From: an uncultured Clostridia bacterium
Lineage (GTDB): Bacteria; Bacillota; Clostridia; Christensenellales; UBA1242
Assembly: GCA_945921465.1 (NCBI GenBank)
Contig: CAMEKS010000007.1
Location: 1-43,239, forward strand
Direction of reading: 5' to 3'
Length of the DNA: 43,239 nucleotides
Under the pieces are notes generated by a model. That model was not told the origin of the DNA, did no database searches, and saw only the letters and a list, made by a program, of their open reading frames with translations. The position numbers and the translations under genes were made by a program. Below, piece by piece: positions 17,970 to 29,220 of the stretch. Every line of letters starts with the position of its first letter. Position 1 is the first letter of the stretch.

Positions 17970-19139
17970 ATGAGAAAAATATTATGTGCAATAATTGTTA
18001 TGTTGTTGATGTTGTCTGCCGTAGTTACTGGGCAGGTCAATGCCAGCACTAATGGTGCGACAATTGGGGCCTTTGATAATTTTTCCTCCACTAGTTATAT
18101 ACTAATGGATGCTGGCACTGGCAAAGTACTTGTCAATTTTAACGAAGAAGAGCGTGTGCCAGTAGCAAGTATTTGCAAACTTATGACTAGCCTACTTACG
18201 TTAGAAGCAATAGAGCGTGGTGACATTAGCCTAGAGACCATGGCTCTGGCCAGCGAACACGCTTGCGAGGTAGAGGGTAGTCAGGCATTCTTGGATGCGG
18301 GCAGTCAGTATAGTGTGGCGGACTTGCTTAAGAGTGTAGTAGTGGCATCTGCCAATGATAGTGCGATTGTATTAGCAGAACTGATTGGAGGTACCGAGGA
18401 GAGGTTTGTAGACAAGATGAATTTGCGAGCGAACGAGTTGGGGATGAACAATACTCATTACACCAATTCAACCGGCTTAACAACTATAGACCAATATAGT
18501 ACTGCCTACGACACATGCTTGATCCTTAGAGCAATCAATGGATATGCAACATATCAAGAATATGCCAAGATATGGATGGATAACCTTACTCATCCATCCG
18601 GTAGGGTAACCGAACTGGTTAATACCAATAGACTAATAAGATATTATCCGTATTGTGTAGACGGCAAGACTGGTTTTACAGACGAGGCAGGCTATTGCCT
18701 AAGTAGTGTAGCAGAAAAGGACGGTGTTAAGCTAGTTGCAGTAGCATTGCATTGCAAAGATGCCGCCAGTCGTTTTTTGGAAGTAAAAGACTTGTTTAAT
18801 TATGGGTTTGCTACATTTACTAATAGACTGGTATTGGCGGCTGATGACTACAATGCCGAAGTTGCTGTAACTGGCGGAGATATCAGTAAAGCAGCAATTG
18901 GATTATCTAATGACTTGAAGTATCTAGCCGATAAGTCAGATAATAGCGAATATAGTGTAGTATACAATATTCCTAATAGTATCGATGCCCCTAGGAGTTC
19001 AGGAGATGTAGTTGGTACGGTGGATGTGCTATTAGGTGATGAGGTTGTCTCAAGTGCCGACATTGTACTATTGCAAGACATATCTAAGCAAAATTTATGG
19101 AATGTTTTGCAGAAGATATTTGCTGATTGGGCTATTTAA
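17970..19139 (+). CDS. dacF: D-alanyl-D-alanine carboxypeptidase (peptidase S11, low-molecular-mass PBP)
   Basis: Signal peptide, SxxK (ASICKLM), SxN (SANDS), KTG (DGKTGFTDEAGYC) motifs; GAGAGGAG RBS. Confidence 0.88.
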   Translation: MRKILCAIIVMLLMLSAVVTGQVNASTNGATIGAFDNFSSTSYILMDAGTGKVLVNFNEEERVPVASICKLMTSLLTLEAIERGDISLETMALASEHACEVEGSQAFLDAGSQYSVADLLKSVVVASANDSAIVLAELIGGTEERFVDKMNLRANELGMNNTHYTNSTGLTTIDQYSTAYDTCLILRAINGYATYQEYAKIWMDNLTHPSGRVTELVNTNRLIRYYPYCVDGKTGFTDEAGYCLSSVAEKDGVKLVAVALHCKDAASRFLEVKDLFNYGFATFTNRLVLAADDYNAEVAVTGGDISKAAIGLSNDLKYLADKSDNSEYSVVYNIPNSIDAPRSSGDVVGTVDVLLGDEVVSSADIVLLQDISKQNLWNVLQKIFADWAI

Positions 19140-19223
19140 CCATGGGCAAGTAGTATTCTTATAATGAAATCTTAGATATTATATATAATTGATATGTTTA
19201 TATAGATACAACAAAACACATAA

Positions 19224-19258
19224 AGTCTAATGGCAGAAAATATGTCATTAGGCTTTTT
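19224..19258 (+). terminator. Intrinsic terminator after the D-Ala-D-Ala carboxypeptidase
   Basis: AGTCTAATG...CATTAGGCTTTTTT stem and T-run. Confidence 0.8.
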
Positions 19259-19399
19259 TAAGTAAGTATATTTCCTCAATCATCAAATATTTTCCAAAAA
19301 ATGTAAATTATTTTACATAATTTGGTAAAAGCTACGCATAGTAAACGTAACAAGCAGCAGAAGATTTTGTTAAAATGGCTTGATACCCGTTAATATTAG

Positions 19400-19426
19400 T
19401 TGACAATTAATTGAATTAAGTATAAA
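19400..19426 (+). promoter_or_regulatory. Putative promoter of the Ig-like surface protein gene
   Basis: TTGACA (19400-19405), 15-nt spacer, TATAAA (19421-19426), upstream of the AAGGAG RBS. Confidence 0.45.
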
Positions 19427-19476
19427 CTCTACTTGTTACAATACAACAATTATCTTTAAGGAGAATATTTACTATT

Positions 19477-22400
19477 ATGAAAGGCAACAAAGTAATAAAA
19501 CAATCATCTAAGTTATTAATTGCACTTTGTCTTATTTTTGCATTTCTAATCTCTCCAGTAACCAGATTATTTAGCAGAATTACTAAAGTTTTTGCTAGCA
19601 CATCTTATACTGATTTAGAGGGCAGTAATGTCAAGATAGAGGGCTTTAAGTCTAAAGGAACTGTTGGCGAAAAGGTGTATTTGCCAAAAGTTTATGTTGA
19701 TGGCAGTGTATATTATGCCAATACCACCAATACATCTATTGTGTATGACATCAAGACTCCTGTAGGCGTTAGCGGAGATGTAACAATTCAAGGCAACGAT
19801 TCAGAGGGTTACTATTTTATTCCCGCTGCCAAAGGCGTATACAAGTTGGATATCTACACCAAGATCAGCAATAAGTTGCAGACTGTGGCAACCGACCTGC
19901 AAATCAATGTAGGCACAACTACAGCAAGCTATACTGTCAACACTTCTGCAGTAGTTAAGGACGGCGATAATGCATATGTGTTGCCTAGCAAATTATCTAT
20001 CACTACACTTGCTAGCGATTCTTTTATGCTAGACGCTCCTACTATGGATGAAGATAGCGACATCAATAACGTTAGCCTAGTTTGTATCCCAGTAGGCGAG
20101 ACTAACGAAGCAAATTATTTGCAAATGGAATATGATGCGACAAACAAAGTGTTCAAATTTACTACCGAGGCTAAGGCAAAACTGGCTGATCTTAAGGAAA
20201 ACAACAAAATTGGTCAATATTCCTTTGTATATTCGTACAAAGTTAATGGCAAGAAGATTATCGATGATGTTATCAAGACTACTACAGTTGTAGCTGATGC
20301 TAGTTTTGCAGACGAATTAGATTTAAGAATCGGGACATTGTCTTCTTCTAGCGAATTAGACTCTAAGCAAATTGGCGAGTGGGTTACTTTACCTTCTGCT
20401 AATGTGTATGATGCCAAGACTGGTACTACCGATTCTATCCCAGCGATTGTTTCTATTAAGGTTACTCCTAGCACAACTATTACTGGGACACCAAATATCG
20501 AATACGACGGATATTCATTTAAGGCAGATAAGTTGGGTACTTATACTATCACATATACAGCAACGTATCCATTTACTAACAAGACTGCAGAGAAGACTTT
20601 TATAATAGAATTAAAAGATACAACCAACCCAGAGGTGTTGATTGTTGATTCTTACACCGCACGTAATGATTACTTCACTTCTAATACTGATGCGACTGAG
20701 GAAGATTATCTAGATACACTAGAAAATGCACGTATCAAGTCTATTTATGTATTAGGAGATGCTGCTGATGCTACTGTAGATATTACTATTCCAGCAATTT
20801 ATGCCAAAGATAATACAGCAGACGGCAATTATAAATTTGAGCGTACTTTGAAGAGAGGTAGCGAGGTATTACTTACTCTTAATTCTGAGTCTACTACCGG
20901 CAACAATGCTGCATATACTTATGCTGCTAACAAAGAGGGTGTGTACACTGTAGAATATAAGGCTACTGATTCTAACGGACATACCGGCAAGAAAACAGCT
21001 ACAATTGCAGTAGTTAAGGAGTCTACTATTAATGGTTTGGTAGAGTCTGGCAAGACTATTGCAGACTATCTTCCTTCTGTCACAACCGCTACTATGTCAA
21101 GGTATATTAAATCTGGCGAGACATTGACTTTTGCTATTCCTACAGCAACCGATTTGATGGCATCTAAGATTGCAGACTTGTCTCAATTTGATAGATTGAA
21201 ACTATCTTCTTATAATTGGTCTAGTTATGTAGAATTAACTACTGTTATTAAAGCGTATAAAGACGGAGTGGCTAATCCAGTAGCAAGTTATACATTCACC
21301 AAAGACGATGTCAAGAATGGTAAATACGAACTTGACCTAACCAAGCACAATGATTTGGTTGATAACCAAGTAAGTTACTTTGTAGTAGAGACTACTGCCA
21401 AGACTGATTGGATGGATGCATTGGGTCAATCTGCTAGTCCTGTTCTTTCTAAGCAAATTAACTTTATCAATACTGCATCAGATACCACTGCTCCTATAGT
21501 TGCTTTGGCGCAAGATGGTTCTTATACTGTTTTATCAGATATTATGCAAAATAAGAATTTGAGCCTAATTAAAGCCAATATTGCGGCTTATAATGAAACA
21601 AAAAATACTCATTATGATGTCAATACTTTCACATTTGGTGCTGATGGCTATATCACTTTGACTTCTACCGAGCCAGGAGAAGATGATGTTAAGATTGCTC
21701 CATTTAATCAACATTCTAATGAGGCTAGTCAGACTGTGAAGTTGCCTAATGTTACTATCACAGATGTAGAAGATATAGATGCTGTATCTATTACTGCAAC
21801 CATTACTGACTCTTTGGGTAATACTACTACTCTTAATACTAAGCGTGAATCGTCTACTACTAATTCTAGGGAAGTATCGCTAGGGGAAATTAGCGTGCTT
21901 ACTGCAGGTATGTATACTGTTAATGTCAAAGCGGTAGACAAGGGTGGCAATATCTCTTATTACAACTATGCATTTATGGTAAATGACACAACCAGTCCAT
22001 CAGACATTATATTGGATGAGGATATTATAGGTGAGTCCACTATTAATAAGACATATTATACTGGGGAATTTATCGAATTCCCAGCAGCGAAGGTAGAAGA
22101 TAACTCTGGCGCTGAGATTACTGTAGAATTGACTAACATTCCATACTTATACGGCTGTAGACAACAGTCCATTTAGCAATACTACTGTTAAGGAATATAC
22201 TATCCAAGTAACAGCTAAGAATCATAACACAATTGAGATTAAAGAAACCGATAACGCAAAATTCCCAGTAGCTAACAAATATGCTTGGGATACAGCATCT
22301 CTTGTAAATAACAAATTGCAAATTAATATCCCTTATGCAGAGATTCTTAACGAAGTAGATGCTACTATTAATGGTACTAAGGTTACTCCTAAGGTAACTA

Positions 22401-22963
22401 AGAACTCTGTCACAATGACTGTAACCGAAGGTAGTGATTATTGCACATTTGCAGCAACTCAGGGTACTTATACTATTACTTGGGCTGATTCTAAGAATAC
22501 TGTTTCTAAGTCTATTACTATCTATGTAGGTGACTGCGATGCTCCAGAACTTACTTGGAATGAAGAAGTTCCATCTACTATCAAGTTAGGTGAGAAATGG
22601 GGTGCTAACCTTAAAGATATGTATACAATCACAGATGTTAATAATGGCGTAACTTCTACTATTACCGCTAAGGAGATTAAGATTACTGCTCCAGACAATA
22701 CTAAGACAGTATTAAGTGGAAGCGAAAATTATACTTTCTCTCAAGAAGGTGATTATAAATTAACCATTACTTATACCGATGGTGTTAATGATCGTACAGA
22801 GACTAAGACTATTAAGGTAACTTCGGACACAACCGAGGCTGCTACTAATACTTCTAATGTAGTTGGTACTATATTGCTTATTGCATCAATCTTAGTAGTT
22901 GGTGGCGTAATAGTATACTTGATTGTTAGCAGCAGAAAGAAAGTGAATAAATCTAAGAAATAA
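19477..22963 (+). pseudogene. Ig-like-domain surface protein with C-terminal TM anchor, interrupted by a single frameshift
   Basis: Frame 1 ORF 19477-22176 (signal peptide, Ig-like repeats) ends abruptly. Frame 2, open from 22133, continues the same protein style to a C-terminal TM and KKVNKSKK tail at 22963. No RBS supports a separate start at 22316. Confidence 0.75.
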
Positions 22964-23068
22964 GCATTACTAATATCTTAGTTTGTTGTTTATTGCTATA
23001 TAATATTTTGATAATTTTGTTGGCTTATAATTAAATAAAAACAATAATTCTTTAATAAATTAAATTAT

Positions 23069-23104
23069 AAAAAATTGTGCGAAATCGCTTGCACAATTTT
23101 TTTG
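23069..23104 (+). terminator. Intrinsic terminator after the Ig-like surface protein gene
   Basis: AAAAAATTGTGC-gaaatcgctt-GCACAATTTTTT. Confidence 0.85.
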
Positions 23105-23707
23105 TCGTTTTTTTGCTATTTTGGCTTTTATACCAATTTACTTTACTAATAACTGTATTTTTAGTACAATACAAATGAGTAGTTATAAAGGTCTGTTTAG
23201 CGTTGTGAAGTATGTTTGTTAATAATTTTGTATTTGGTATATAGATAATTATTATGTTATATTTTTTTGACGAATATTTCTTTTGTTATTTTAATACATA
23301 ATATAACGCTTTTATCTCAACAATATATCAGCCAATCAACATAACTATTTGCAATTTGGATAAACTATTATTAGAACGTTTTATAAAAAATTTTGATCGT
23401 TGAATGCCTGATTTTACGTTCTATATTAGATGCTAATAATTATTATCAATTTGATACTTAATTAACTATTTTGTAGAATAATAATTGACAATGTCAGCAA
23501 CAAGTTTAAGCGAGGCAATACAATCTCTTAAGCTTATCTACTGCTAACACATCAAATTGTTTGCAAAGCATACTCATGGCTAATATTTTATTTCTACAAT
23601 AATCTAACAACGCTATAATTTTACATATTATCAATCTACATTTTGAATTAATATAGTTATATAAATACCTTAATAAGTCATCCAACATCTACTACTTCGG
23701 AGGAAAT

Positions 23708-26386
23708 ATGATTACAGCACTTTTAGTAACGCTTGTTGCAATTTTATCAATTACAGTGGTATTTGGTTCACAAGCAATAATGCAATTAATATTTAACTTT
23801 TTGTATTTTATATGCAAATGGTTCTTGGTGTTTATTGATTTTTGTCAGTCAATGTTTCGATCTCTTGTTGGATTGGGACCAGTCCCAGGCAGCGACGCGG
23901 GTTCTAAAAATATATTGTTTGATGGCGTACTAAATAATTCAATGGTAAGAGGTGCGTTCTTTGCAATTCTGGCTTTGTCATTCTTTCTTGTTTTTGGCTT
24001 CGCTTTAGTTCAAATTATTCGTACCGAATGGACAACAGAAGGAGGCAAGAATGCAAAAGGACCAATTATTAAATCTGCCCTTAAGTCTTTTTTCCTATTC
24101 TTCTTGATCCCATTTTGTAGTATGTTGGGTGTATATGTATCTAATATGTTGCTTGGTGTAGTAGACGTCGCAACGGCAGGCGGTACCGGTTCTTCTTCTA
24201 TAGCGGGAAAAATATTTAGATCTGCAGTTGATGATGCTAATCCAATTAGACGCCTCGAACAATTAAAGCAAGAAAATAAAACTTCCTACGAAGACCTTAA
24301 TGACAGTGTAGAATGGGTTAATGGGGGTTTTGGTACATTAATTGGTTATGGGATTATAGGTAGATACGATGTCAATACGGGCATTTATTGGTGGGAAGCT
24401 GATGGCGAGTATGGCCTATTGCACTCCAATCGTGGCGAAAAAAAAGTGTATTATGACAATGCAACCAAATCAATAAAGGGCTTTAGTTTGATTACTGTAT
24501 CAGATGGCTCAATACATGACGGAATAACTGCTGAGGCTCTGGATGAAGTTTTTAGCAGGTATACATATTCTGAGAATGTGGTAACAATTACTGGTAAGTC
24601 ATCTGAAGCCTCTGCCAACAACAAAGCAAGTAATTTATCTATCGGAATGATATTAAATTATACCAACCAAGATGCAGTTTACTTTTTCTATAATATGCAC
24701 AGTATTAATTATATTGTTATGATTGTGGCTAGTTGGTTCGCATTATCTGCATTGACAAGTACATTATTTGGGCTTGTTATGAGGATGTACAAGGTAGCAA
24801 TACTATTTATTATATCTCCATATCCAGTATCTCTATCCGTGCTAGATAATGGGTCTGCACTTAACAAATGGAAAGGCAAGTTTATTGGGGAATTATTCTC
24901 TGCCTATGGAGTCGTAGTGGGCTTAAATTTATTCTTCATTTTGCTGCCAGTATTTGATAATCTTGTTTTATTTGAGAATAATAATTTCTTCAACAGTTTA
25001 GCTCAAATGCTATTTGTCATCATTGGCTGCTATATGATTAAGGATATTGTATCGACAGTATCCGAATTCACTGGCGGTGGAGACGTATTGAAGACTGGTG
25101 AAGGTATGAAAAAGCAAGTAAGCAATGGAGTAGTGAGCGGAATATCTAAGGCTGTAGGAATCGCTACTGGTATAGGTGCAGGAGCGTCTGCTGCAGCTAG
25201 TGCTGCTAGTCAAGCCATTCATGGTGTAGGACAAGCAATGGACAACAAAAAAAGAGAAAAACTGGTTGAAAGCAATAGAGATATTGATGCACAATTATCG
25301 GATAAAAATCTAAGTGATGCTGATAGGCAAAGATTATTAGCAGAAAAGCAGAACAACAGCGCTAAAATAGATAATATAGATTCTAGACAAGAAGCTCGTA
25401 CTGCAAAGTTAGAGAGAGGTAGGTCAACTTATCTTAGAAGTAAACAATTGCTTGTTAACAAATTTACTGGCAATAAAGCATTCCAAACAATTAATAATGC
25501 TGCGGGAGGAATATTAACCGCAGACGGTAGAGCGAAGTTGGACAAGGCTGCTGCAGGTGGTTCGGAAGAGAATGCCAATATTATTAAGTCTGCGGACAAA
25601 GATAGGCAGTCTTATGGAGCGTGGGGCAGGCATTTGAATTCTAACTCTTTGCTTGGCAGGGGTGATGCTGCAGCACATCGTTTGGCGTATGAAAGAAAGA
25701 ATTTAGATGGCACTACATATCAAAGGCAGAAGGGTGATAGTATAGTTGGATTTGCGAGAAAAGGTGAATTAGATGCAACTAATAGGTCTGCATATAACGA
25801 AACTTACAAATTAGCTATGAATGCTGCACAAGAGAATAACAAAGCGGTAAAGCATGTAGATTCTGTGTTAAATTTAGATAATATTAGGCAAATGTCTAAT
25901 GAAGCCGCTGCGGAAGAAATCAAGCAGGCAAAGTTGGAGATAGAGTCTATTGATATTAGTGATGCAGCCAAAAAAGAGGCAAGGCGAGAACTAAGCGAAT
26001 TATCAGAAGCTGTAAAGTACGAAAAAGGCAGTGATAAGTATAATGAGGCTCTAGAAAGAGTGTCAAGGACTAGAGACGCAAGTGGAGTGTGGCATGATGA
26101 TGCCAATAAACAGGCACAAATTGCTAATCTAAGAGCAGAAGTTAGTTCTGCAACAGTATCTGCAGAAGACATCCAAAGGATGAAAAATAATAGAGATAAT
26201 AAAGATTATCAACGAATAGTAACAGATCCAGACTATGCAGACGGCTTTAAGAAAATCATTGCTAAAGCAAATGAAGAATCAATGACAAAAGCAAAGGCAA
26301 TGAAGGATGACCAAAAGACAGCAAACGTTGTTCCTGATATAATTAGACAAGTATTAACAGTATTGAAGGATGATAAGAAAAAATAA
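23708..26386 (+). CDS. VirB6/TrbL-like polytopic membrane protein with long charged C-terminal tail
   Basis: Several hydrophobic segments in the first ~460 aa; segment RMYKVAILFIISPYPVSLSVLDNGSALNKWKGKFIGELFSAYGVVVGLNLFFILLP resembles TrbL/VirB6-type proteins of Gram-positive elements; Ala-rich then charged tail. Confidence 0.55.
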   Translation: MITALLVTLVAILSITVVFGSQAIMQLIFNFLYFICKWFLVFIDFCQSMFRSLVGLGPVPGSDAGSKNILFDGVLNNSMVRGAFFAILALSFFLVFGFALVQIIRTEWTTEGGKNAKGPIIKSALKSFFLFFLIPFCSMLGVYVSNMLLGVVDVATAGGTGSSSIAGKIFRSAVDDANPIRRLEQLKQENKTSYEDLNDSVEWVNGGFGTLIGYGIIGRYDVNTGIYWWEADGEYGLLHSNRGEKKVYYDNATKSIKGFSLITVSDGSIHDGITAEALDEVFSRYTYSENVVTITGKSSEASANNKASNLSIGMILNYTNQDAVYFFYNMHSINYIVMIVASWFALSALTSTLFGLVMRMYKVAILFIISPYPVSLSVLDNGSALNKWKGKFIGELFSAYGVVVGLNLFFILLPVFDNLVLFENNNFFNSLAQMLFVIIGCYMIKDIVSTVSEFTGGGDVLKTGEGMKKQVSNGVVSGISKAVGIATGIGAGASAAASAASQAIHGVGQAMDNKKREKLVESNRDIDAQLSDKNLSDADRQRLLAEKQNNSAKIDNIDSRQEARTAKLERGRSTYLRSKQLLVNKFTGNKAFQTINNAAGGILTADGRAKLDKAAAGGSEENANIIKSADKDRQSYGAWGRHLNSNSLLGRGDAAAHRLAYERKNLDGTTYQRQKGDSIVGFARKGELDATNRSAYNETYKLAMNAAQENNKAVKHVDSVLNLDNIRQMSNEAAAEEIKQAKLEIESIDISDAAKKEARRELSELSEAVKYEKGSDKYNEALERVSRTRDASGVWHDDANKQAQIANLRAEVSSATVSAEDIQRMKNNRDNKDYQRIVTDPDYADGFKKIIAKANEESMTKAKAMKDDQKTANVVPDIIRQVLTVLKDDKKK

Positions 26387-27408
26387 TGTTAAAAGACAAA
26401 ATAAAATTTAGAAAAATTAGATATGATGTACTAGAATATTTAGATCAAGTTAGTTACATTAATCGAATAGACGACTACATTGCCAATAAGGAACTGTATG
26501 AGGGGAATTCCTCTCATGCAGAGTCTTTGTTGCGCGAAGCTCGATTAGATACCTCCAATCTAGATTACGACGTTGTAGCAAAGATATTGTCTGATTACAA
26601 GAATGAGTTGATGAGTATTGATTCTATTAACAAAGCAACAATGATGGAATATATTAACAATGTAGTTAAAGCAACTGGTATACCTAATGCGGAAGAAGAA
26701 TATAATTTGGCATATGATGAATTAGAGAATTTTCTGTTGCAATTTCTACAAATACAGACTCTTCAGAGCCAGATGATTAATTCCGTTACAAATGTATTAT
26801 ATATGGGTGACGACAATTGTTTGCATGATATCAAGGATGATTCTATTGTAATCAATGTCACTCAATACGCATCAGGTCTGAATGTAGAAGAGATAGAGAA
26901 TTATGATGAATTAGCTATTAATTATATTGCTGACAAAATAATAGGTAGACAGAGAGCATTGTTTACATCCTTTGATTATGATGATGATGGCTACTATTTG
27001 ACTGGCGATGGAGAAGAAGTATTTGTTGAAGATGTGAGGAAAGAATTGCTGCATAGAGCAGATGAGATATTGACTCAATTGTTGGATGTAGATGATCAAG
27101 GCGTAATTAATTCGCAAATAAATGATATTTATAATGATGGTACTGCAGATGCTAGCTTTGGCAATAGCAGCAATAGAAAGATTGGAAGAGCTGCATGGGA
27201 AGAGTCTAAGAAGAAGTTTAGTTCTAATAATCGAACAAAGAATCGTTTTGTAGATGACAATGACGAGGACGAGGAACAACTTGACAATTTAGAAAAATCT
27301 GATATAATAGATGATGTATCAGAAACATATAATAATGAATCAAAGACTAGACTTAATAATCTGAAAAAATCTCTAGGGGAACATAGCGTCAAGATAAATA
27401 AGAGATAA
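26386..27408 (+). CDS. Hypothetical acidic cytoplasmic protein
   Basis: 340-aa ORF whose ATG overlaps the upstream stop codon (TAATG), suggesting translational coupling. Confidence 0.75.
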   Translation: MLKDKIKFRKIRYDVLEYLDQVSYINRIDDYIANKELYEGNSSHAESLLREARLDTSNLDYDVVAKILSDYKNELMSIDSINKATMMEYINNVVKATGIPNAEEEYNLAYDELENFLLQFLQIQTLQSQMINSVTNVLYMGDDNCLHDIKDDSIVINVTQYASGLNVEEIENYDELAINYIADKIIGRQRALFTSFDYDDDGYYLTGDGEEVFVEDVRKELLHRADEILTQLLDVDDQGVINSQINDIYNDGTADASFGNSSNRKIGRAAWEESKKKFSSNNRTKNRFVDDNDEDEEQLDNLEKSDIIDDVSETYNNESKTRLNNLKKSLGEHSVKINKR

Positions 27409-27415
27409 AGGGTAG

Positions 27416-28888
27416 GTGAGTAAATTGGCTAATAACGGAAGCAATAATACACCAATAATAAGGGCATCGCAAGTAGATTTGAGCGGCAAAGAATATTTAT
27501 TTGATTGGGATAAGTGGACCAACAAAGGTTTTCGTAAAACTTTAGGAATGGAATATGAATATCTGGCAGATTTCTTCAGTCAGTTAAATGATATGATAGT
27601 TTTGAAAGGTAATAAGAAGACCAAACAGCCTATTAACAAAGAACCAGCTCCGTCCAAACCAGAGCCAAAGGGTAAGGAGCCCGAGCCAAAGGAAAAAGAT
27701 CCTGAGAAGAAGAAAAAAACTGAACACAAGACTACTAGAGAGCGAAAACCAAGACCAAAGGTCAAGATTCCTCCTATGCCAGCAATGACTCCACAGCAGA
27801 AAGAAAGAGAAACTGATAGAGTAATGCGTATGCACGGCGTCAATGTAAATAATTCTACACCTGAAAGAAGACAAGAAATATCTAATTTTTATGGACAATT
27901 TTTGGATAAAACACCTGATGAAATTAGCAAAATATTAAAAGACGCAATTGCAAAAGATAAAAGCCACAAACTTAATCCAGCGGTGCTTACTGCATTAGAT
28001 AGTGCTTTTACTGCATATAACCCAGATAGCAGAGTGGGCGGTACTCAGTCTAAAAATGCTAAAGATACTTTTCTTAAAATAATGGCAGAACTGGGAAGTG
28101 ACAATGACAAAGGTAGAAGAATAATGATGGATGTTATTCCTACCGAGCATATGAAAATTGTTCTTGACGCTGCTAGATCTATGGATCCTAATAATAGTAA
28201 TAAGGAATTTGTGATGCCTTACAAGTCTGATTTGCATAATATGGGGATAGATGGATTAGTTATTTTTGGCATACAACAAGCACTTGCCAAAATTGATGCC
28301 AACGATTTAAGTTCTGAAAAAGCTTCGAATATGTTGAAATCTGCAAGAGCGAACATCAAAGAAGTAAGAGAAGCATACCATGATACATACAAGGCCAATG
28401 GTCGTGCTACCAAGACTATTGGCAAAGAGGCAACTGAGGCTTCTAAATTTGTAGACAAAGAGCGAGAAAAAGTCAATAAAGAGCTCTATAAAGAATCGGT
28501 AGAAAAATCAATAGAAGAAGATAATTTGGCTAAAGAAACCGAAGGAATGAGCGACCACGAGAAGAAGAATTACGAGCATGATAAACAAGAGCGAGCCAAG
28601 TTATCAGAGACTAAGAAACGATTGCAAAGATCTAAGGAAGAGAGAGAAGGTGTAGAACAAGACGCGCCAGATCCTACTGTGCAAGAACCTATTAATGCCA
28701 AGAAGTATTACGAAGATAGATTGAAGAACTTGGAGGTTGAAGGTGAGATGGTGGTGCCAGAACAAACAACAGAAGTTGGTTTGCAGCCAAGACCTAGTAC
28801 AAGAGCACAACAACCAAAACCTAATACACCTAACCAAGATGCAAGAAAGAAACAAGAAGAATTGGAAAATGAAGAAAGGGACATGTAG
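27416..28888 (+). CDS. Hypothetical highly charged protein with Pro/Lys/Glu-rich segment
   Basis: 490-aa ORF starting with GTG a few nt after the previous stop; KPEPKGKEPEPKEKDPEKKKKTEHKTTRERKPRPK segment; terminator at the 3' end. Confidence 0.75.
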   Translation: MSKLANNGSNNTPIIRASQVDLSGKEYLFDWDKWTNKGFRKTLGMEYEYLADFFSQLNDMIVLKGNKKTKQPINKEPAPSKPEPKGKEPEPKEKDPEKKKKTEHKTTRERKPRPKVKIPPMPAMTPQQKERETDRVMRMHGVNVNNSTPERRQEISNFYGQFLDKTPDEISKILKDAIAKDKSHKLNPAVLTALDSAFTAYNPDSRVGGTQSKNAKDTFLKIMAELGSDNDKGRRIMMDVIPTEHMKIVLDAARSMDPNNSNKEFVMPYKSDLHNMGIDGLVIFGIQQALAKIDANDLSSEKASNMLKSARANIKEVREAYHDTYKANGRATKTIGKEATEASKFVDKEREKVNKELYKESVEKSIEEDNLAKETEGMSDHEKKNYEHDKQERAKLSETKKRLQRSKEEREGVEQDAPDPTVQEPINAKKYYEDRLKNLEVEGEMVVPEQTTEVGLQPRPSTRAQQPKPNTPNQDARKKQEELENEERDM

Positions 28889-28903
28889 ATATGTTCCTTT
28901 TTT
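28875..28903 (+). terminator. Intrinsic terminator overlapping the 3' end of the 27416-28888 ORF
   Basis: AAAGGGACAT-gtagat-ATGTTCCTTTTTT (one G-U pair). Confidence 0.7.
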
Positions 28904-29197
28904 GTATTAAATGATATAAAGAAGTTATTGAACAATATTATAGATATGTTGTTTCGACGAATTGTCATTAATTCTATAAAATCATTATTAAATAATATGA
29001 GTTAGCAATTAAATATTAATAAATATAATAATAGCAGCAATTTGTAATTACATTAGAATGTAGATAATTATTCTACTATGCAATCTATAATTAAGTTATA
29101 AAATATTGATATAGTAATTACTTTATTTGTTAGTCAAATTAGAAGCATATTTGTATCAATATATCCCAAAATGTTTGGGGATTCCTAGAGTTTTTGT

Positions 29198-29220
29198 TAT
29201 ACTAGTACCGAGTAGTGTGA
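29198..29220 (+). promoter_or_regulatory. Putative -10 and FapR-like operator upstream of plsX
   Basis: TATACT (29198-29203) overlapping CTAGTACCGAGTAG, which resembles the TTAGTACC-type FapR operator. Confidence 0.35.

Noticed and set aside
22316-22963. Independent 215-aa membrane protein gene
   Set aside because: The same frame is open upstream to 22133 and continues the preceding protein; the ATG at 22316 lacks a convincing RBS.
23506-23688. Minus-strand 60-aa ORF in the gap before the VirB6-like gene
   Set aside because: Short, no RBS or promoter evident, and no recognisable domain; likely chance.
23708-28888. Complete conjugative element or prophage
   Set aside because: No relaxase, coupling protein, VirB4 ATPase, integrase or phage structural genes are visible; only one protein resembles a T4SS component.
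27129-28968. Multiple minus-strand ORFs opposite the 26386 and 27416 genes
   Set aside because: Low-complexity Ser/Phe/Leu-rich translations are the expected antisense shadows of Lys/Glu-rich genes.
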